Shown: piece after piece, positions 11,558 through 45,573 of the stretch
How the letters are laid out: each line of letters opens with the position of its first letter
Position numbering within the stretch: position 1 is the first letter of the stretch
DNA from: Xestospongia bergquistia
Taxonomy: Eukaryota > Porifera > Demospongiae > Haplosclerida > Petrosiidae
Direction of reading: 5' to 3'
Length of the DNA: 64,000 bases
NCBI GenBank assembly: GCA_963965975.1
Contig: OZ014414.1
Coordinates: 1,178,001-1,242,000 of the forward strand
The notes under the pieces: generated by a model
The model's input: only the letters and a program-made list of their open reading frames with translations
What the model was told of the DNA's origin: nothing
Databases searched by the model: none
Made by a program: the position numbers and the translations under genes

Positions 11558-11921
11558 AATTGTAACCTAAAAACTAAGCTGTACACACCACAATACACAG
11601 GTACACACATTTAACATACACAAGCACACCTGCTCCTTACATATGCTGAATGGAAACACATGATGTATGGTCTTATTACTAACCTGTACTATATTATCTT
11701 AAGGATGGACCTTAAGACAAAACCACCAATCATAAGCTTATTCAGCAAAAGAAAGTAACAAGCCACTCCCTCTTTACTTTGACATAATCACTTATGAATA
11801 ATACATTTACGTAATGAATACTATATTTTCTACTTAATAAAAATCAGCACTCAACATACATTTATTCAAATAAATCTAAGACACTAGACACTAACAAAAT
11901 GGAATCAAAGAAGTAACAAAA
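11558..11921. other. Intergenic spacer
   Basis: This 364-bp stretch lies between the receptor start at 11557 and the stop codon of the beta-helix gene at 11922. It is AT-rich. It presumably holds the promoter of the former and the 3' UTR of the latter, but no distinct element was recognised. Confidence 0.4.
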
Positions 11922-14900
11922 TTATATTAGATTTTTATAGTCTTCCTCTGGTGTTGATTCTTGGATCTTACATTGAGTTGAAACATTTTCATTATTTCCT
12001 TTTGTTAAAAAAGGTCTACGAAGTTCAACTTCGGCTCCTTGGTTAGAGTTTCCCTTACTGCAGCACCACTTACGTATCTTGTTCAACATTTCATGATATC
12101 TTTCAACATATAATCCAATGTAAGCAAGCACAGTCCAAACAAATGGAACCCAAACCAATACAGTCTGTACTACATATCCCCATGTAGACAATGGGATACC
12201 AATAACAGTATAATAGTACTGGTACATACTTAAGGCTATTATTATCGCTAGAAGAAAAAGTGACAAGGCTTCCACAACATTAGGATCAACATACTTGTAG
12301 GTGTTTTTCTTATAGGGTCGGATAACAATGATAGCTATTCCACCAAACATACAGAAGATAAACTGCATCATGTACTGAATAATGATATTCCAAGCTATCA
12401 TGTAGGGTAAAATAATAAGAATTCGTAGCATAAAAAAGCCACCTGCTATCCAGCGAAGATCATAAAGACTCCAAGATGTGTATATAGCAATTCTACAGTA
12501 TCTTGACTTTTTTTGTTTATAACTACAGAGGGTGGTTGATGTGCAGCAGTAATACTCATATCTCCAACAAACTCCACAACTACCATCTTCATTTTTTCTC
12601 TCTTTGCAACGTAAATGTGTGTCTGCTATGTTATCCAGAGTTATGTCAAAATCATCTTTACCATCACGAAACTCTTTCTGAAACTGATGAAGTAAATGAT
12701 TAAAGAAACCAGCGTTATTTTTAGGATCATTTGACCTAAAACAGAATAAAAAAATGGGAACCATCACCACAAATGGAACACCAATCAATAATGCAGCAAT
12801 CAAATATGGATAATATTCAGAACTGTTATATTTAATGTTTCCATCTAAGTACAACACTTGGCCACTGTTATTTGAAGAAGTGTCATATGGACCTTTGAGT
12901 GGCACAGGAGTCAACAAAAAACCAGTTATGACAGCCAGTTTAGTATAACTCAAAAGGATGAAGGTAGCAAGGGCATTAGGGGCATTTTTTAATTTTGAGG
13001 CACATTTTCGAATGCATCCATCTCGTTTGTCTTGACAATAAATGATGCCTACTGCTATAACAAATATCATAGGTAAGAATGCAGAAATGTATTCAATAGC
13101 AATGATAGTAGCATAGTGGATGTCTTTTGATATGCAAAAATTCAACCATATATTTCCGAAGTTCAAATTGTATATGTCATATACAAAGAAATACATTGCT
13201 TCAATAATTTCTGGAGCTTTCTCATTGATATCAGGAATATTTTTCAAAGGGATGATATCATCACCATCCAAGGCTATAACACTTGTTACCATTTGTCCAA
13301 ACAATATGGGACCATGTAGCAAACCAGAAGTCAGAGGTATGTCAACAAAGAATATACCAAAAATAAATAAAAATGGAAGTATCAAATCAAAAATTATAAA
13401 CAATACTATGCCTGGAGCAACAGACGTACACTTAACACATTTTATTTGATGCGTATTAATTGCAGGTGCATACCCATCAATACAACTACTACATAGAACA
13501 CCCTTGTTATATGGACCACATAATTGTCTATCAACAATTTTTAATGAGTCATTCAGCTTAATATAACCCTCATAATGTCCCTCAATTCCAAAGTTACAAT
13601 TTTTACAATGACCAACCACAGTGTTGTTCCTATCAAAAGGAGATTGTCCTATCCAGAACCCACGTAAAAGTTCAGCATGAAATTCAATATTGTGACATTT
13701 GACATGATTGTTAAAATTACCTGTACATCTGCATCCTCCATCAACAAGAGCAAGACCAGGAGGACACTCTAGGAATTCAACATGTAATTCAGTTTGAATA
13801 ATGTTTTGACTGACTGTATCAACTGCTACAGTACCAGCGTTATCTTGATCATGTTCAGTTTTATACAGAACAAATTTATCATTATATGTGTAACTATATT
13901 GTTCATCAACTGTTACACTATCTGATGTGTTATAAATGTGGAGAACTAGATCTGAGATAACATCTTCGCCTTGATCATCTGTAGCAGTAATATTCATTTT
14001 TGTTGGTTTACCAGGTATCACTGATATATTAAGTGGTAAACCATTGTCTACAAACATGGCTGCATCAGTAAGAATTTGGGTTTTACATACAGCTATTGTT
14101 GTGTTAAAATCATAAACCCAATGTGTTTCATTTTCAGTATTCCAACAAAATACTTCATCAACTTTGCTTTGGTTTGAAGTTAGAGGTCCAAACCCTCGGC
14201 CTAATACACAAGGTAGTATTGATGTAGCATATATTGATGTGGAATTTCTACTGCCTTTGTTATTTGTAAAATTAAACAATGTCTCCCAATGTGTTGGACT
14301 AGTCATAATGTCATAGTATTGTATGAAACAATTCATTGAAGTTTTTCGAACCTGAACACCCAGATACTCGGCATAGATTGCGCCACCCAGATTAGTTGCT
14401 TTGTTGCTCTCAAATTGAAAAGTTGTGTTTTTGTGAATTTTAATAAAAGACCCACTATACAAACCTATTGCTCCTCCATTACGTCCAAGATTTTGAAGAA
14501 ACAAAGCAGTAGTATTCACACCAAAAAGCATCTTACTTCCTGCTGCTACTAATGCAGTTCCATCATAATTATTGGCAAAAAGAACGAACTTGTAAAAATA
14601 TACTGTGATACCATTGACGTACATAGCACCAGCTCCAAGTTGCTTTCCAAGAGAGTCTTTATATTTCACAGAGTTATCCTTGATAATAGTGTTTGTCATA
14701 TTAACTTGGTACAAAAGGCCTTCGCTAACTCCATGAAATGGAGTGAGATGAATAGCAGCACCTATTTTGGCTGTATTGTTGAAATAATTACAATTGACCA
14801 ACACCAGTGTATTAGCACTACTACTGTCACTAATGGAACCCTGACGTGTAGTGATGTAAAATAATGCACCTCCATTTAGTGCATAGTTGTCAACAAAACT

Positions 14901-16001
14901 AGCATTCTCTAACAGGAAACTGCTGCTTGAAATGTGTCCAAAGTTTGGTAAAAAGAAATAGCTAAAATAAGCCCCTCCTCCTGACTGCTGAGCTGTATTG
15001 CTACTGAAAACATTGCCATCTGTTACTACAACACTGTTGTTATAGCTGTAATCGTGCATGTCTACATAAATGCCACCACCAAACACAGCTCTGTTATCAT
15101 TAAAACTACAATTCTCTATAGTAATGTGGTTATTACTAGCATTGCCCTTAAAGAATACAGAGAGCCCACCACCTTGACCAAATGCTACGTGATAGAATTT
15201 AAATGGAAGGACATATATTTCTGATGAAATTTCATTCTTGGCTGTATTCCTAATAAATTGACACCCAGTTATTATATATTCAGAATTAGAGACCGAGGTA
15301 GTTGGTAACTGGGTTGTTTCGTCATTGCATGCTGTATCACCAGGAAAACAATATGGAAACTCAATGTATACACCACCACCATTATTAATTCCATATTGCC
15401 CAGGGTTATCAATAAAGACACTGTTTGTAATATAGTTTGTACCAAGTGTGTAATAAATCTGAACAGCAATACCTAGACTATTTTTTATTGTGACGTAGTC
15501 TAAAGTAATAGAGGAACAGCCTTCAAAGTATAGAGCAACATTAGAGGTTAAAAACTTAATATCTTCAGCGTGATTATTGAAGTCATAACTTGTGCTAGGA
15601 TGCTCAACACCACACCCATTAAAAATTACACCACTGATGGTAATAGCCTCAGATTTTATAAATGTTAAACCAGCACCAGGCTCTCTGCAAACAATCTCAA
15701 CAACTCCTTCACCATCCCTTTTTATAGTAATATCTTTTCCACTGTTATTAAAAGTAGTTCCTGGTGATGCTAGTAGTTCGTACTGACCTTGTTTGATATA
15801 CACAGCAACAGACGACCCATTGTTAATACAGTAAATAGCATAGGTAAGGTTCTTACAAGGACTTGATTCTGTGCCACAGCCTTCATTATATGTACCATTA
15901 TCATCTACATAGATGATTGTAGACTGAGTGTTCGCAGAACATACCCATGACAGCACTAGAACAAGTAGATGGAGCAGAACTTTTCTATTGCTGATGAACA
16001 T
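11922..16001 (-). CDS. Giant secreted beta-helix / multi-pass membrane protein, paralog 1
   Basis: Uninterrupted 1359-aa ORF. The first Met opens a signal peptide (residues 1 to about 25, LLHLLVLVLSWVCSA). Residues about 30-640 carry repeated GG-small-hydrophobic turns (GGGLSVFF, FGGGIYVDM, GGGAYFSYF, NGGALFYI, GAGAMYVNG, NGGAIGLY, LGGAIYAEY) with N-rich strands between them. This is the pattern of right-handed parallel beta-helix, pectin-lyase-fold or POMP-like repeats. A Cys-rich module follows at about 745-857, starting CPPGLALVDGGCRC and including LLRGFWIG and GVLCSSCIDGYAP. From about 858 to 1290 there are multiple hydrophobic helices, with RPYK followed by a membrane segment near the end, then a cytoplasmic tail. 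It is heavily supplied with NxS/T sites. A second copy follows in tandem at 16956-21242. Function is unknown; a sensor or adhesion receptor, or a channel-like protein, is possible. Confidence 0.85.
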   Translation of the reverse strand: MFISNRKVLLHLLVLVLSWVCSANTQSTIIYVDDNGTYNEGCGTESSPCKNLTYAIYCINNGSSVAVYIKQGQYELLASPGTTFNNSGKDITIKRDGEGVVEIVCREPGAGLTFIKSEAITISGVIFNGCGVEHPSTSYDFNNHAEDIKFLTSNVALYFEGCSSITLDYVTIKNSLGIAVQIYYTLGTNYITNSVFIDNPGQYGINNGGGVYIEFPYCFPGDTACNDETTQLPTTSVSNSEYIITGCQFIRNTAKNEISSEIYVLPFKFYHVAFGQGGGLSVFFKGNASNNHITIENCSFNDNRAVFGGGIYVDMHDYSYNNSVVVTDGNVFSSNTAQQSGGGAYFSYFFLPNFGHISSSSFLLENASFVDNYALNGGALFYITTRQGSISDSSSANTLVLVNCNYFNNTAKIGAAIHLTPFHGVSEGLLYQVNMTNTIIKDNSVKYKDSLGKQLGAGAMYVNGITVYFYKFVLFANNYDGTALVAAGSKMLFGVNTTALFLQNLGRNGGAIGLYSGSFIKIHKNTTFQFESNKATNLGGAIYAEYLGVQVRKTSMNCFIQYYDIMTSPTHWETLFNFTNNKGSRNSTSIYATSILPCVLGRGFGPLTSNQSKVDEVFCWNTENETHWVYDFNTTIAVCKTQILTDAAMFVDNGLPLNISVIPGKPTKMNITATDDQGEDVISDLVLHIYNTSDSVTVDEQYSYTYNDKFVLYKTEHDQDNAGTVAVDTVSQNIIQTELHVEFLECPPGLALVDGGCRCTGNFNNHVKCHNIEFHAELLRGFWIGQSPFDRNNTVVGHCKNCNFGIEGHYEGYIKLNDSLKIVDRQLCGPYNKGVLCSSCIDGYAPAINTHQIKCVKCTSVAPGIVLFIIFDLILPFLFIFGIFFVDIPLTSGLLHGPILFGQMVTSVIALDGDDIIPLKNIPDINEKAPEIIEAMYFFVYDIYNLNFGNIWLNFCISKDIHYATIIAIEYISAFLPMIFVIAVGIIYCQDKRDGCIRKCASKLKNAPNALATFILLSYTKLAVITGFLLTPVPLKGPYDTSSNNSGQVLYLDGNIKYNSSEYYPYLIAALLIGVPFVVMVPIFLFCFRSNDPKNNAGFFNHLLHQFQKEFRDGKDDFDITLDNIADTHLRCKERKNEDGSCGVCWRYEYYCCTSTTLCSYKQKKSRYCRIAIYTSWSLYDLRWIAGGFFMLRILIILPYMIAWNIIIQYMMQFIFCMFGGIAIIVIRPYKKNTYKYVDPNVVEALSLFLLAIIIALSMYQYYYTVIGIPLSTWGYVVQTVLVWVPFVWTVLAYIGLYVERYHEMLNKIRKWCCSKGNSNQGAEVELRRPFLTKGNNENVSTQCKIQESTPEEDYKNLI

Positions 16002-16456
16002 AGCAGCTGTCTTAAGAACAACACAGGACTTAGCTATAGATAAATCTGTAAAAAAGATATAAGATTCCTTGCAAGTATATTAACAGCACACATGAGCAAG
16101 AGCAATTGCACAGTTATTAATTCTAAGTTTATAATTACACTTATGCTTAGTGAACTACTAGATCATACCATAGCATTCAGTACAAATACTTAAGTAATGA
16201 ATGCCTTTCCTACACATAAGCTTATTACATAGTTTTAATGGCATCCATACAACATCAAACTTACCAAGCTCTTTTCAGTCATCTTTGCACACTATTACAT
16301 AAATTAGTTGTTTATGTAGGTATGAATTTCATAGTAACAGCCCTTGTCCAGCTACATAAACAGTCAATTCCATAGGACATTTTTACATTAGTAATGAAAA
16401 CTGTACATGATGTTTAATTTATTGTATCAGATATTTTACCATGTACTTGCAACCTG

Positions 16457-16867
16457 TATAATACGGAAGCCGAAAGGCGGCCATCCATTTCTACTTCGTA
16501 ATTTCATATTCTACTTTGAAGTTTTCCAAAACTATTCCAATTCTACTTTCTATCCTTCGATGGAACATTTAACAACTAAAATCCTATATCCCCACCCTAA
16601 CCGGAAACATGACGCAAATTCTAAGAGACAGCTCGCGGTGCTCGCGCTTTACTTCATTGAGCTACATAAGTAAAGGGAGCACCGCGAGCTGTCTCTTAGA
16701 ATAGAATGAGCGACATGTTTCCGGTTAGGGTGGGGATATAGGATTTTAGTTGTTAAATGTTCCATTGAAGGATAGAAAGTAGAATTGGAATAGTTTTGGA
16801 AAACTTCAAAGTAGAATATAAAATTACGAAGTAGAAATGGATGGCCACCTTCGGCTTCCGTAGTATA
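16457..16867. mobile_element. Long fold-back (hairpin) element
   Basis: Two arms of about 190 bp are near-perfect inverted complements. The left arm runs about 16457-16646 and starts tata-a-tacggaagccgaa. The right arm runs about 16676-16867 and ends ttcggcttccgtagtata. The loop is about 30 bp. GC content is visibly higher than in its surroundings. Because both arms read open, matching peptide frames appear on opposite strands; these are by-products of the inverted repeat and not genes. The element sits in the 953-bp spacer between the two giant genes, in which nothing else was recognised. Confidence 0.85.
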
Positions 16868-16955
16868 ACCACATTGTTGCTTAGACACACCCATTTACAA
16901 ATTATATGCAAAAAGCTAAGTATATTATCAATAATCATAAGGTATAATCACACAA

Positions 16956-19900
16956 CTACGATGTAGTACTATTATAGTTAGCTCTTGGAGTAGTCTTATT
17001 CCTTTGATTACCAAAGCCACTGCTATGACTTAATTCCATGCCATCTTCCTCACTGAGCAAGTGTATATTATCTTGCATTCTTTGGAGTGAGTTGGGCCGA
17101 TTTCTATTTCGAGCTTGCTCTCTTTGGATTGCTGTGGTCCCATTAGTATTTTGACCTTGCTCTCTTTGGACTCTTATATCACCCTCCCGGGTGCATAAAG
17201 TGTCTTTATAACGTTGAAGAAGCAATCCAATGTAAGCACATAAAATCCAAATTAGTGGTATCCAAAGTAAAATTGTTTGCATTACATAAATCCATGTAGA
17301 CAACGAGATACCAACGTTAGTATAATAGTACTGGTACATACTGAAGGCTATCATTAATGCAAGAAGAAAAAAAGATGATGCTTCAATGATATTACGATCA
17401 ATAATGTTTGTCTTGTATACACGATCATTGCTACCCTTCACTACTTCTAAAGCCTTTCTTTTATATGGATGCAATATTACAACAAACATTCCAGCAACTA
17501 AACAAACTGTGAACTGCAGCATATACTGTATGATGACATTCCATGCTAACATGTATATAGAAACAATAAAAAGTCGAAGAATAAAGAAGACTGCAGCAAA
17601 CCATCGCAAATCATTCCAATTCCAGGAAGTGTAACAAGAAACACAGCACCATTGTGATCTTTGTTGCTTGTAGCTAAAAATTTCAGTTACTGTACAACAA
17701 TTGTACTCATATCTTATTTGGTTATCAATGTGTACATTGCAGCAAAGGTCTTGGCGTATATCACAGCAAGTGGCATTAGGGTCACTTTGCCTCTCAGGAC
17801 AACATGGTGACAATCTCACTGGAATGCTGTTTATTACTTCTCCATTCAGATTATTATGCATAATAATATCAAAATCATCAGGACCATTTCGAAATTCACG
17901 TTGAAATTGATCTAGTAAATGATTAAAGAGACCACCATATTCACTTGCTTTGTTAGACCGACAACAAAAACAAATTAGAGGCACTAACAGAAGAAATGGC
18001 ACACCAAATATTGATGCTATTATAATGTAGGATTTGTGAGGAAACTGAATACTGCCATCAATATACATAACTTCATTACTTCTACTGGATAGAGAGGTAT
18101 CATTAGCAGATACAAGAGGCACAGGGGACATTAAAAAAACGGTTATGAGGGCCACTTTGGTGTAACAAAGAAGAATAGAAGTGGCTAAAAAGTTTGCATG
18201 GTTATTGATTTTCTTCTTCTTGATCAGTTTACAAAGGCACGATTCAGAGCAGCCATGTGGAATCCTACAACAATTACAGGAACAATAGTAGAAGATAGCA
18301 ACTACTACAACAAAAATCATTGGTAAATAACCAGACAGGTAATGTATGGCAATAATGGTAGCATAGGGCATATTTTTCGATAAACAATACTTCTGCCATG
18401 GCATTCCAAACTCAAGATTGAATATGTCATAGATTGTTGTATAGATTAACTCAATGACTCCAGGTGCTGCTTCGCTGATGCCAGGAGTATTCTCATAAGG
18501 AATGATGTTTTCAGCATCTAATGTTATTACGGTAGTAATCATCTGACAAAAGAAAATAGGCCCATGTAATAAGCCAGAGTTGAGTGGTACATCAAAGACA
18601 TATACTAAGCCAAGAAATATAAAAGGAAGAATGATGTCCAGTGTTATAAAAACAAATACACCGACAACACTAGAATCACATTTGACGCAATCCAAACTGT
18701 CAAAGTTAATTGCAGGGGCATACCCTTCATAGCAACTACTACAAAGTACTCCACCACGATTATCACCACACAGCTGATTCTGCACTTGTTGGAGATCATC
18801 TCCTAGACTAAAATGACCACCTTCTTTCCCATAGTTGCAATCTCTACAATGAGCAACAATTGTGGTATTAGTGAAGGGTGATATACCAATCCAATAGCCT
18901 CGTAAAAGAGAAGCATTCAGATGAGAAGGGTCACATAACAGACGTTTATTAAAATCACCTGTACAACTGCATTTACCAGTACCTTGTTTTAGTTCTAAAC
19001 CAGGAGGACAGTCCTTAAAATGAACTGCAAGTTTTGCTCGTAATGGATTTTCAGACATTGTGTCAATTGTGACTGATACATCATCCAAAGAGCTTGTCTT
19101 TGAAATAATAATATCGTCAGTAGAGATATAGTTGTAGCGCTCATCCACATGTGCTCCATGGGAACCATAGGCATGTAATACTAAGTTGGTGGTCACATTA
19201 TTTCCATGATCATCAATTGCAACAATGCCTATTTCTTGTTGCCTTCCTGGTACAATGTTTTGGTGAATGGTCCCATTAAGAAAGGAAGTAGCATCAGTTA
19301 GAATTTGGTCACTACATGCTTCATATGCCACACTTGAATTATAAATCCAGATATCAGTAAAATTATTCCAACAGAACACTTCCTTTTTCAACTTTTTATT
19401 TAGGATGCCATAGGCTCTGCCCAAAAGACAAGCATTTGTTGAAGTAGCATATATAGAGTTTGGCTTCTGGTTAGCTGCATTGTTAGTGAACTGAAAAAAT
19501 GTTAACCAACTGTTAGGATTCTTTGTTATATCAAAATATCGAATGAAACAGTTTAAGGATGTCTTTTGAAGATGAGAACCAATGTATTCGGTATAAATTG
19601 CACCACCAAGATTGACAGCTGAATTCTCAATAAACTCAAAAGATGTGTTTTCTTGAACCTTGATATAACTTGAACCATATAAAGCTATAGCACCTCCATT
19701 ACGTCCGGTATTATTTAAAAATAATACACTTGTGTTGGACAAAAACTCTAACTTGGATCCCATAGCAATTAAAGCTGTTCCATCATAATTGTTAATAAAT
19801 TCTACAGACTTGTCAAAAGTTATCGGTACTTCATCGACATACATTGCCCCAGATCCCAGTGGTGTACCAAGTGAATATTTATACATTACTGAATTTTCAA

Positions 19901-21242
19901 TAAAGGAACAGTTTGATATTATGATCTCATGAATGATACCTTCACTAACAGGATGAAAGCATGAAACATCTAATGCTGACCCATACCGTGCATTGTTGCT
20001 GATCCATATACAGTTTGTGAAAGTTATTTCATTAAAATTGTCCTCGTAAACATGTGACTGTCTTGTGGACATAAAAGATACCCCGCCACCAAAAAAAGCA
20101 TTGTTATTTTCAAAAAGCACATTATTAAATGTTAATCTTCCACTGGTAACATTACCAAACTGCTCTGTAAAACGATAAGCTAAGAATGCTCCCCCTCCTG
20201 ACCTTGTAGCTGTATTTGCTTTAAAAACATTACCACCCATTAAAACCACTGTGTTGTTATTACTGTGATCTTGCATTTCAACATACAGCCCACCTCCATA
20301 AACAGCTGTGTTGTTGATAAAACGACAATTCTCTAGGGAGATATAGTTATTTTTAGCATGACCTTTAAAGAATACTGAAAGTCCACCACCATGACCAAAT
20401 GCTATATGATAGTATTTATAAGGTAGGACAAACCTTACAGATGATGATGTACTGTGAGCTATGTTTCTTATAAAGCGGCAACCACTTATTATATATTGTG
20501 AATCAGAGACATATGTCATAGGCACCTGTGCCACTGTGTTATTGCATAATATATTACCAGGGTAACAGTATGGAAACTCGATATAAACCCCACCACCTCC
20601 TTCCATCTCTTGATTCCCAGAATTATCAATGAACTCACTGTTAATGATGTAGTTTGTGCCAAGTGTGTAATAGATCTGAACAGCAATTCCAAGACTACTG
20701 TTGATCGTAATGGAGTCTAAAGTGATCATTGAACAGCCTTGGAAGTAGAGGGTAGCATTAAAAGTTAAAAACTTAATGCCATCAGTTTCATTGTTAAAAT
20801 CATGACTTGTGCTATAGTGTTCTGCACCACACCCATTAAACACTAGACCTCTAATGGTAACATTTCTGGACTCTATAAATGTCAAACCAGCACCGATTTC
20901 TCTGCAAACGATTTCTACAACCCCTTCACCATCTTTTTCCATAGTTATATTCTCTCCATTATTAAATGTCATTCCTGATGACGGTAATAGTTCATACTGA
21001 CCTGGCTTGATATATAGAGTAACTGATGACCTGTTGTGTATATGTTCAATAACTAAAGTGAGGTTCTTACAAGGATTTGATGGACCTTCTGTGAGACATT
21101 TCTCATCATCAGTGCCATTAGTAGCTACATAGACAACAGTACTAGACTGAGTGGCTGCAAAACATACCCACAAAAATAACAGCTGTGTCAAGAGGTGGAG
21201 TCGGACAATAGAGTGCATTTCTGTTGCTAGCTTAGTATTCAA
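16956..21242 (-). CDS. Giant secreted beta-helix / multi-pass membrane protein, paralog 2
   Basis: Uninterrupted 1428-aa ORF, co-linear with the gene at 11922-16001 along its whole length. The first Met at 21242 is followed by a second at about 21218 that sits closer to the hydrophobic signal sequence (LHLLTQLLFLWVCFAATQ), so the true start may be the second. The beta-helix-like ectodomain again shows GG-turn repeats (GGGVYIEFP, GGGLSVFF, YGGGLYVEM, GGGAFLAY, NGGAIALYG, LGGAIYTEY). The Cys-rich module (CPPGLEL...C.C, LLRGYWIG, GVLCSSCYEGYAP) precedes membrane segments from about residue 852. The cytoplasmic end is longer than in paralog 1 and rich in Arg, Asn and Gln. Extra Cys clusters occur between membrane segments (around plus-strand 17640-17810). 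Being single-exon amid intron-rich genes suggests either retroposition of an ancestor or a naturally intronless family. The biochemical role is unknown. Confidence 0.85.
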   Translation of the reverse strand: MNTKLATEMHSIVRLHLLTQLLFLWVCFAATQSSTVVYVATNGTDDEKCLTEGPSNPCKNLTLVIEHIHNRSSVTLYIKPGQYELLPSSGMTFNNGENITMEKDGEGVVEIVCREIGAGLTFIESRNVTIRGLVFNGCGAEHYSTSHDFNNETDGIKFLTFNATLYFQGCSMITLDSITINSSLGIAVQIYYTLGTNYIINSEFIDNSGNQEMEGGGGVYIEFPYCYPGNILCNNTVAQVPMTYVSDSQYIISGCRFIRNIAHSTSSSVRFVLPYKYYHIAFGHGGGLSVFFKGHAKNNYISLENCRFINNTAVYGGGLYVEMQDHSNNNTVVLMGGNVFKANTATRSGGGAFLAYRFTEQFGNVTSGRLTFNNVLFENNNAFFGGGVSFMSTRQSHVYEDNFNEITFTNCIWISNNARYGSALDVSCFHPVSEGIIHEIIISNCSFIENSVMYKYSLGTPLGSGAMYVDEVPITFDKSVEFINNYDGTALIAMGSKLEFLSNTSVLFLNNTGRNGGAIALYGSSYIKVQENTSFEFIENSAVNLGGAIYTEYIGSHLQKTSLNCFIRYFDITKNPNSWLTFFQFTNNAANQKPNSIYATSTNACLLGRAYGILNKKLKKEVFCWNNFTDIWIYNSSVAYEACSDQILTDATSFLNGTIHQNIVPGRQQEIGIVAIDDHGNNVTTNLVLHAYGSHGAHVDERYNYISTDDIIISKTSSLDDVSVTIDTMSENPLRAKLAVHFKDCPPGLELKQGTGKCSCTGDFNKRLLCDPSHLNASLLRGYWIGISPFTNTTIVAHCRDCNYGKEGGHFSLGDDLQQVQNQLCGDNRGGVLCSSCYEGYAPAINFDSLDCVKCDSSVVGVFVFITLDIILPFIFLGLVYVFDVPLNSGLLHGPIFFCQMITTVITLDAENIIPYENTPGISEAAPGVIELIYTTIYDIFNLEFGMPWQKYCLSKNMPYATIIAIHYLSGYLPMIFVVVVAIFYYCSCNCCRIPHGCSESCLCKLIKKKKINNHANFLATSILLCYTKVALITVFLMSPVPLVSANDTSLSSRSNEVMYIDGSIQFPHKSYIIIASIFGVPFLLLVPLICFCCRSNKASEYGGLFNHLLDQFQREFRNGPDDFDIIMHNNLNGEVINSIPVRLSPCCPERQSDPNATCCDIRQDLCCNVHIDNQIRYEYNCCTVTEIFSYKQQRSQWCCVSCYTSWNWNDLRWFAAVFFILRLFIVSIYMLAWNVIIQYMLQFTVCLVAGMFVVILHPYKRKALEVVKGSNDRVYKTNIIDRNIIEASSFFLLALMIAFSMYQYYYTNVGISLSTWIYVMQTILLWIPLIWILCAYIGLLLQRYKDTLCTREGDIRVQREQGQNTNGTTAIQREQARNRNRPNSLQRMQDNIHLLSEEDGMELSHSSGFGNQRNKTTPRANYNSTTS

Positions 21243-21966
21243 GAAGCGGTACCTGTGTATTTTAGAAGAGCAAAAGCTAAAGTTAACTTCACAAAGTAAT
21301 GCATTAATCTACCATTATACTACATTAGTCATATCTTGTAACATTACAAGTTACTGTTACTGTTATGTGACTGTCACATGAATAGAACACAACAATAAAG
21401 TTACAACATCACTATAGTTTTTCTATTTGGTAACAAGCTTGTAATAAGGTAGAATTAATGTATGTATTTGCTGAACAAAGTCACGCTAGTACTGTAAGCT
21501 ATGAATCATATTACAATATCACATGAAAGGGAGTCCAAAATAATATGGACTACTTTTCCAATTTATTAATAAAAAGTAGTTAAAAATTTCACTCAGCTAG
21601 GTAACTTTCTGTCTATTATAACCAGAAGTAATTCATTGATATTTAAAAGCTAGCAGGGTCATATGTGTTATACTAAACTATAGACCATATGCCTAAAACA
21701 TAACAGTTAATATTACTTAAATGCAGTACTGTATTTGTTCAATACAACACAATTCTTTTGAAACTATGAAACAATTTATTTTTAAGCAGATTCTGCATGT
21801 AATTTTGCCATGCAATTACCTCATGACATTAAACCCTCTGTGCTAACACTGACTTCGTAAAAACAGTTAAACACATATAGATATTAATGCCATTGTCATT
21901 TTATTGATTCTGTTTTATAAGTAACCACAAAATTGACATAAATTTTATCAATTTGTTAAACTTACT
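21243..21966. other. Intergenic spacer with polyadenylation signal of the eIF4E-like gene
   Basis: This 724-bp AT-rich stretch lies between two minus-strand genes. An AATAAA on the minus strand at 21900-21905 lies about 60 bases past the stop of the upstream gene (21967) and is its likely polyadenylation signal. No other feature was recognised. Confidence 0.5.
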
Positions 21967-31968
<10,002 letters not shown>

Positions 31969-32525
31969 TTGGAGCTGACTGATGTTCCTGGTAACACTGT
32001 AACTTGACCAACAATCAACACAAAAGCCATTCATGAGACGATCACAAGACCGGTTTAGCCACACCCAATTGTTATCATAGGGATTTAGAGTTAATAACCT
32101 CTGTAATAATTGAGGCTAATAAATTAACTATAATAATTACTATTCGAGCTGACATTTTAGTGAGAAAATTTAAAGTTTTATGCAAAAAAATTGTTTACAT
32201 CGAAAATAATTCTTACATATAAGAGAAAATAAAAATTAAATAGAATTATCATATGGAGTCCAATAACATTGTCATACATGCAGAGACAAACAGTACACTT
32301 TCTATTTTAACTTTAATACATTTGTAACTAAACAACCTTCATACACTCAGTATTATCAAGTTTTTCAACTAATTCCTTCTCTATCCATAATTAGGTCTTT
32401 ATCCATAATCACACGTGGTTAGGGCGTGTCACATTGGGGGGGGGCTCCACCCATAAATTGCAGTCGCAATATAAGGAGCATTACCAATCCCAGGAGTATT
32501 TGATACGTCTATCATTGACTGGGTA
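31969..32525. promoter_or_regulatory. Divergent promoter region between the eIF4E-like and CNK genes
   Basis: 557 bp separate the two head-to-head start codons (31968 minus, 32526 plus). A TATA-like atataagg at 32469-32476 lies about 50 bp before the CNK ATG. A GC-rich patch (acgtggttagggcgtgtcac, then a run of g) lies at about 32410-32455. Shared regulation is an inference from layout only. Confidence 0.45.

Positions 32526-45573
<13,048 letters not shown>

Noticed and set aside
13120-13449. 109-aa plus-strand ORF
   Set aside because: Antisense shadow of the membrane domain of the giant gene at 11922-16001. The same applies to 12503-12703, 14640-14864, 15592-15786, 17386-17634 and 17701-17904.
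16407-16894. Two matching peptides on opposite strands (HPFLLRNFIFYFEVF type)
   Set aside because: They are the two arms of the same inverted repeat read in mirror frames, not a gene pair.
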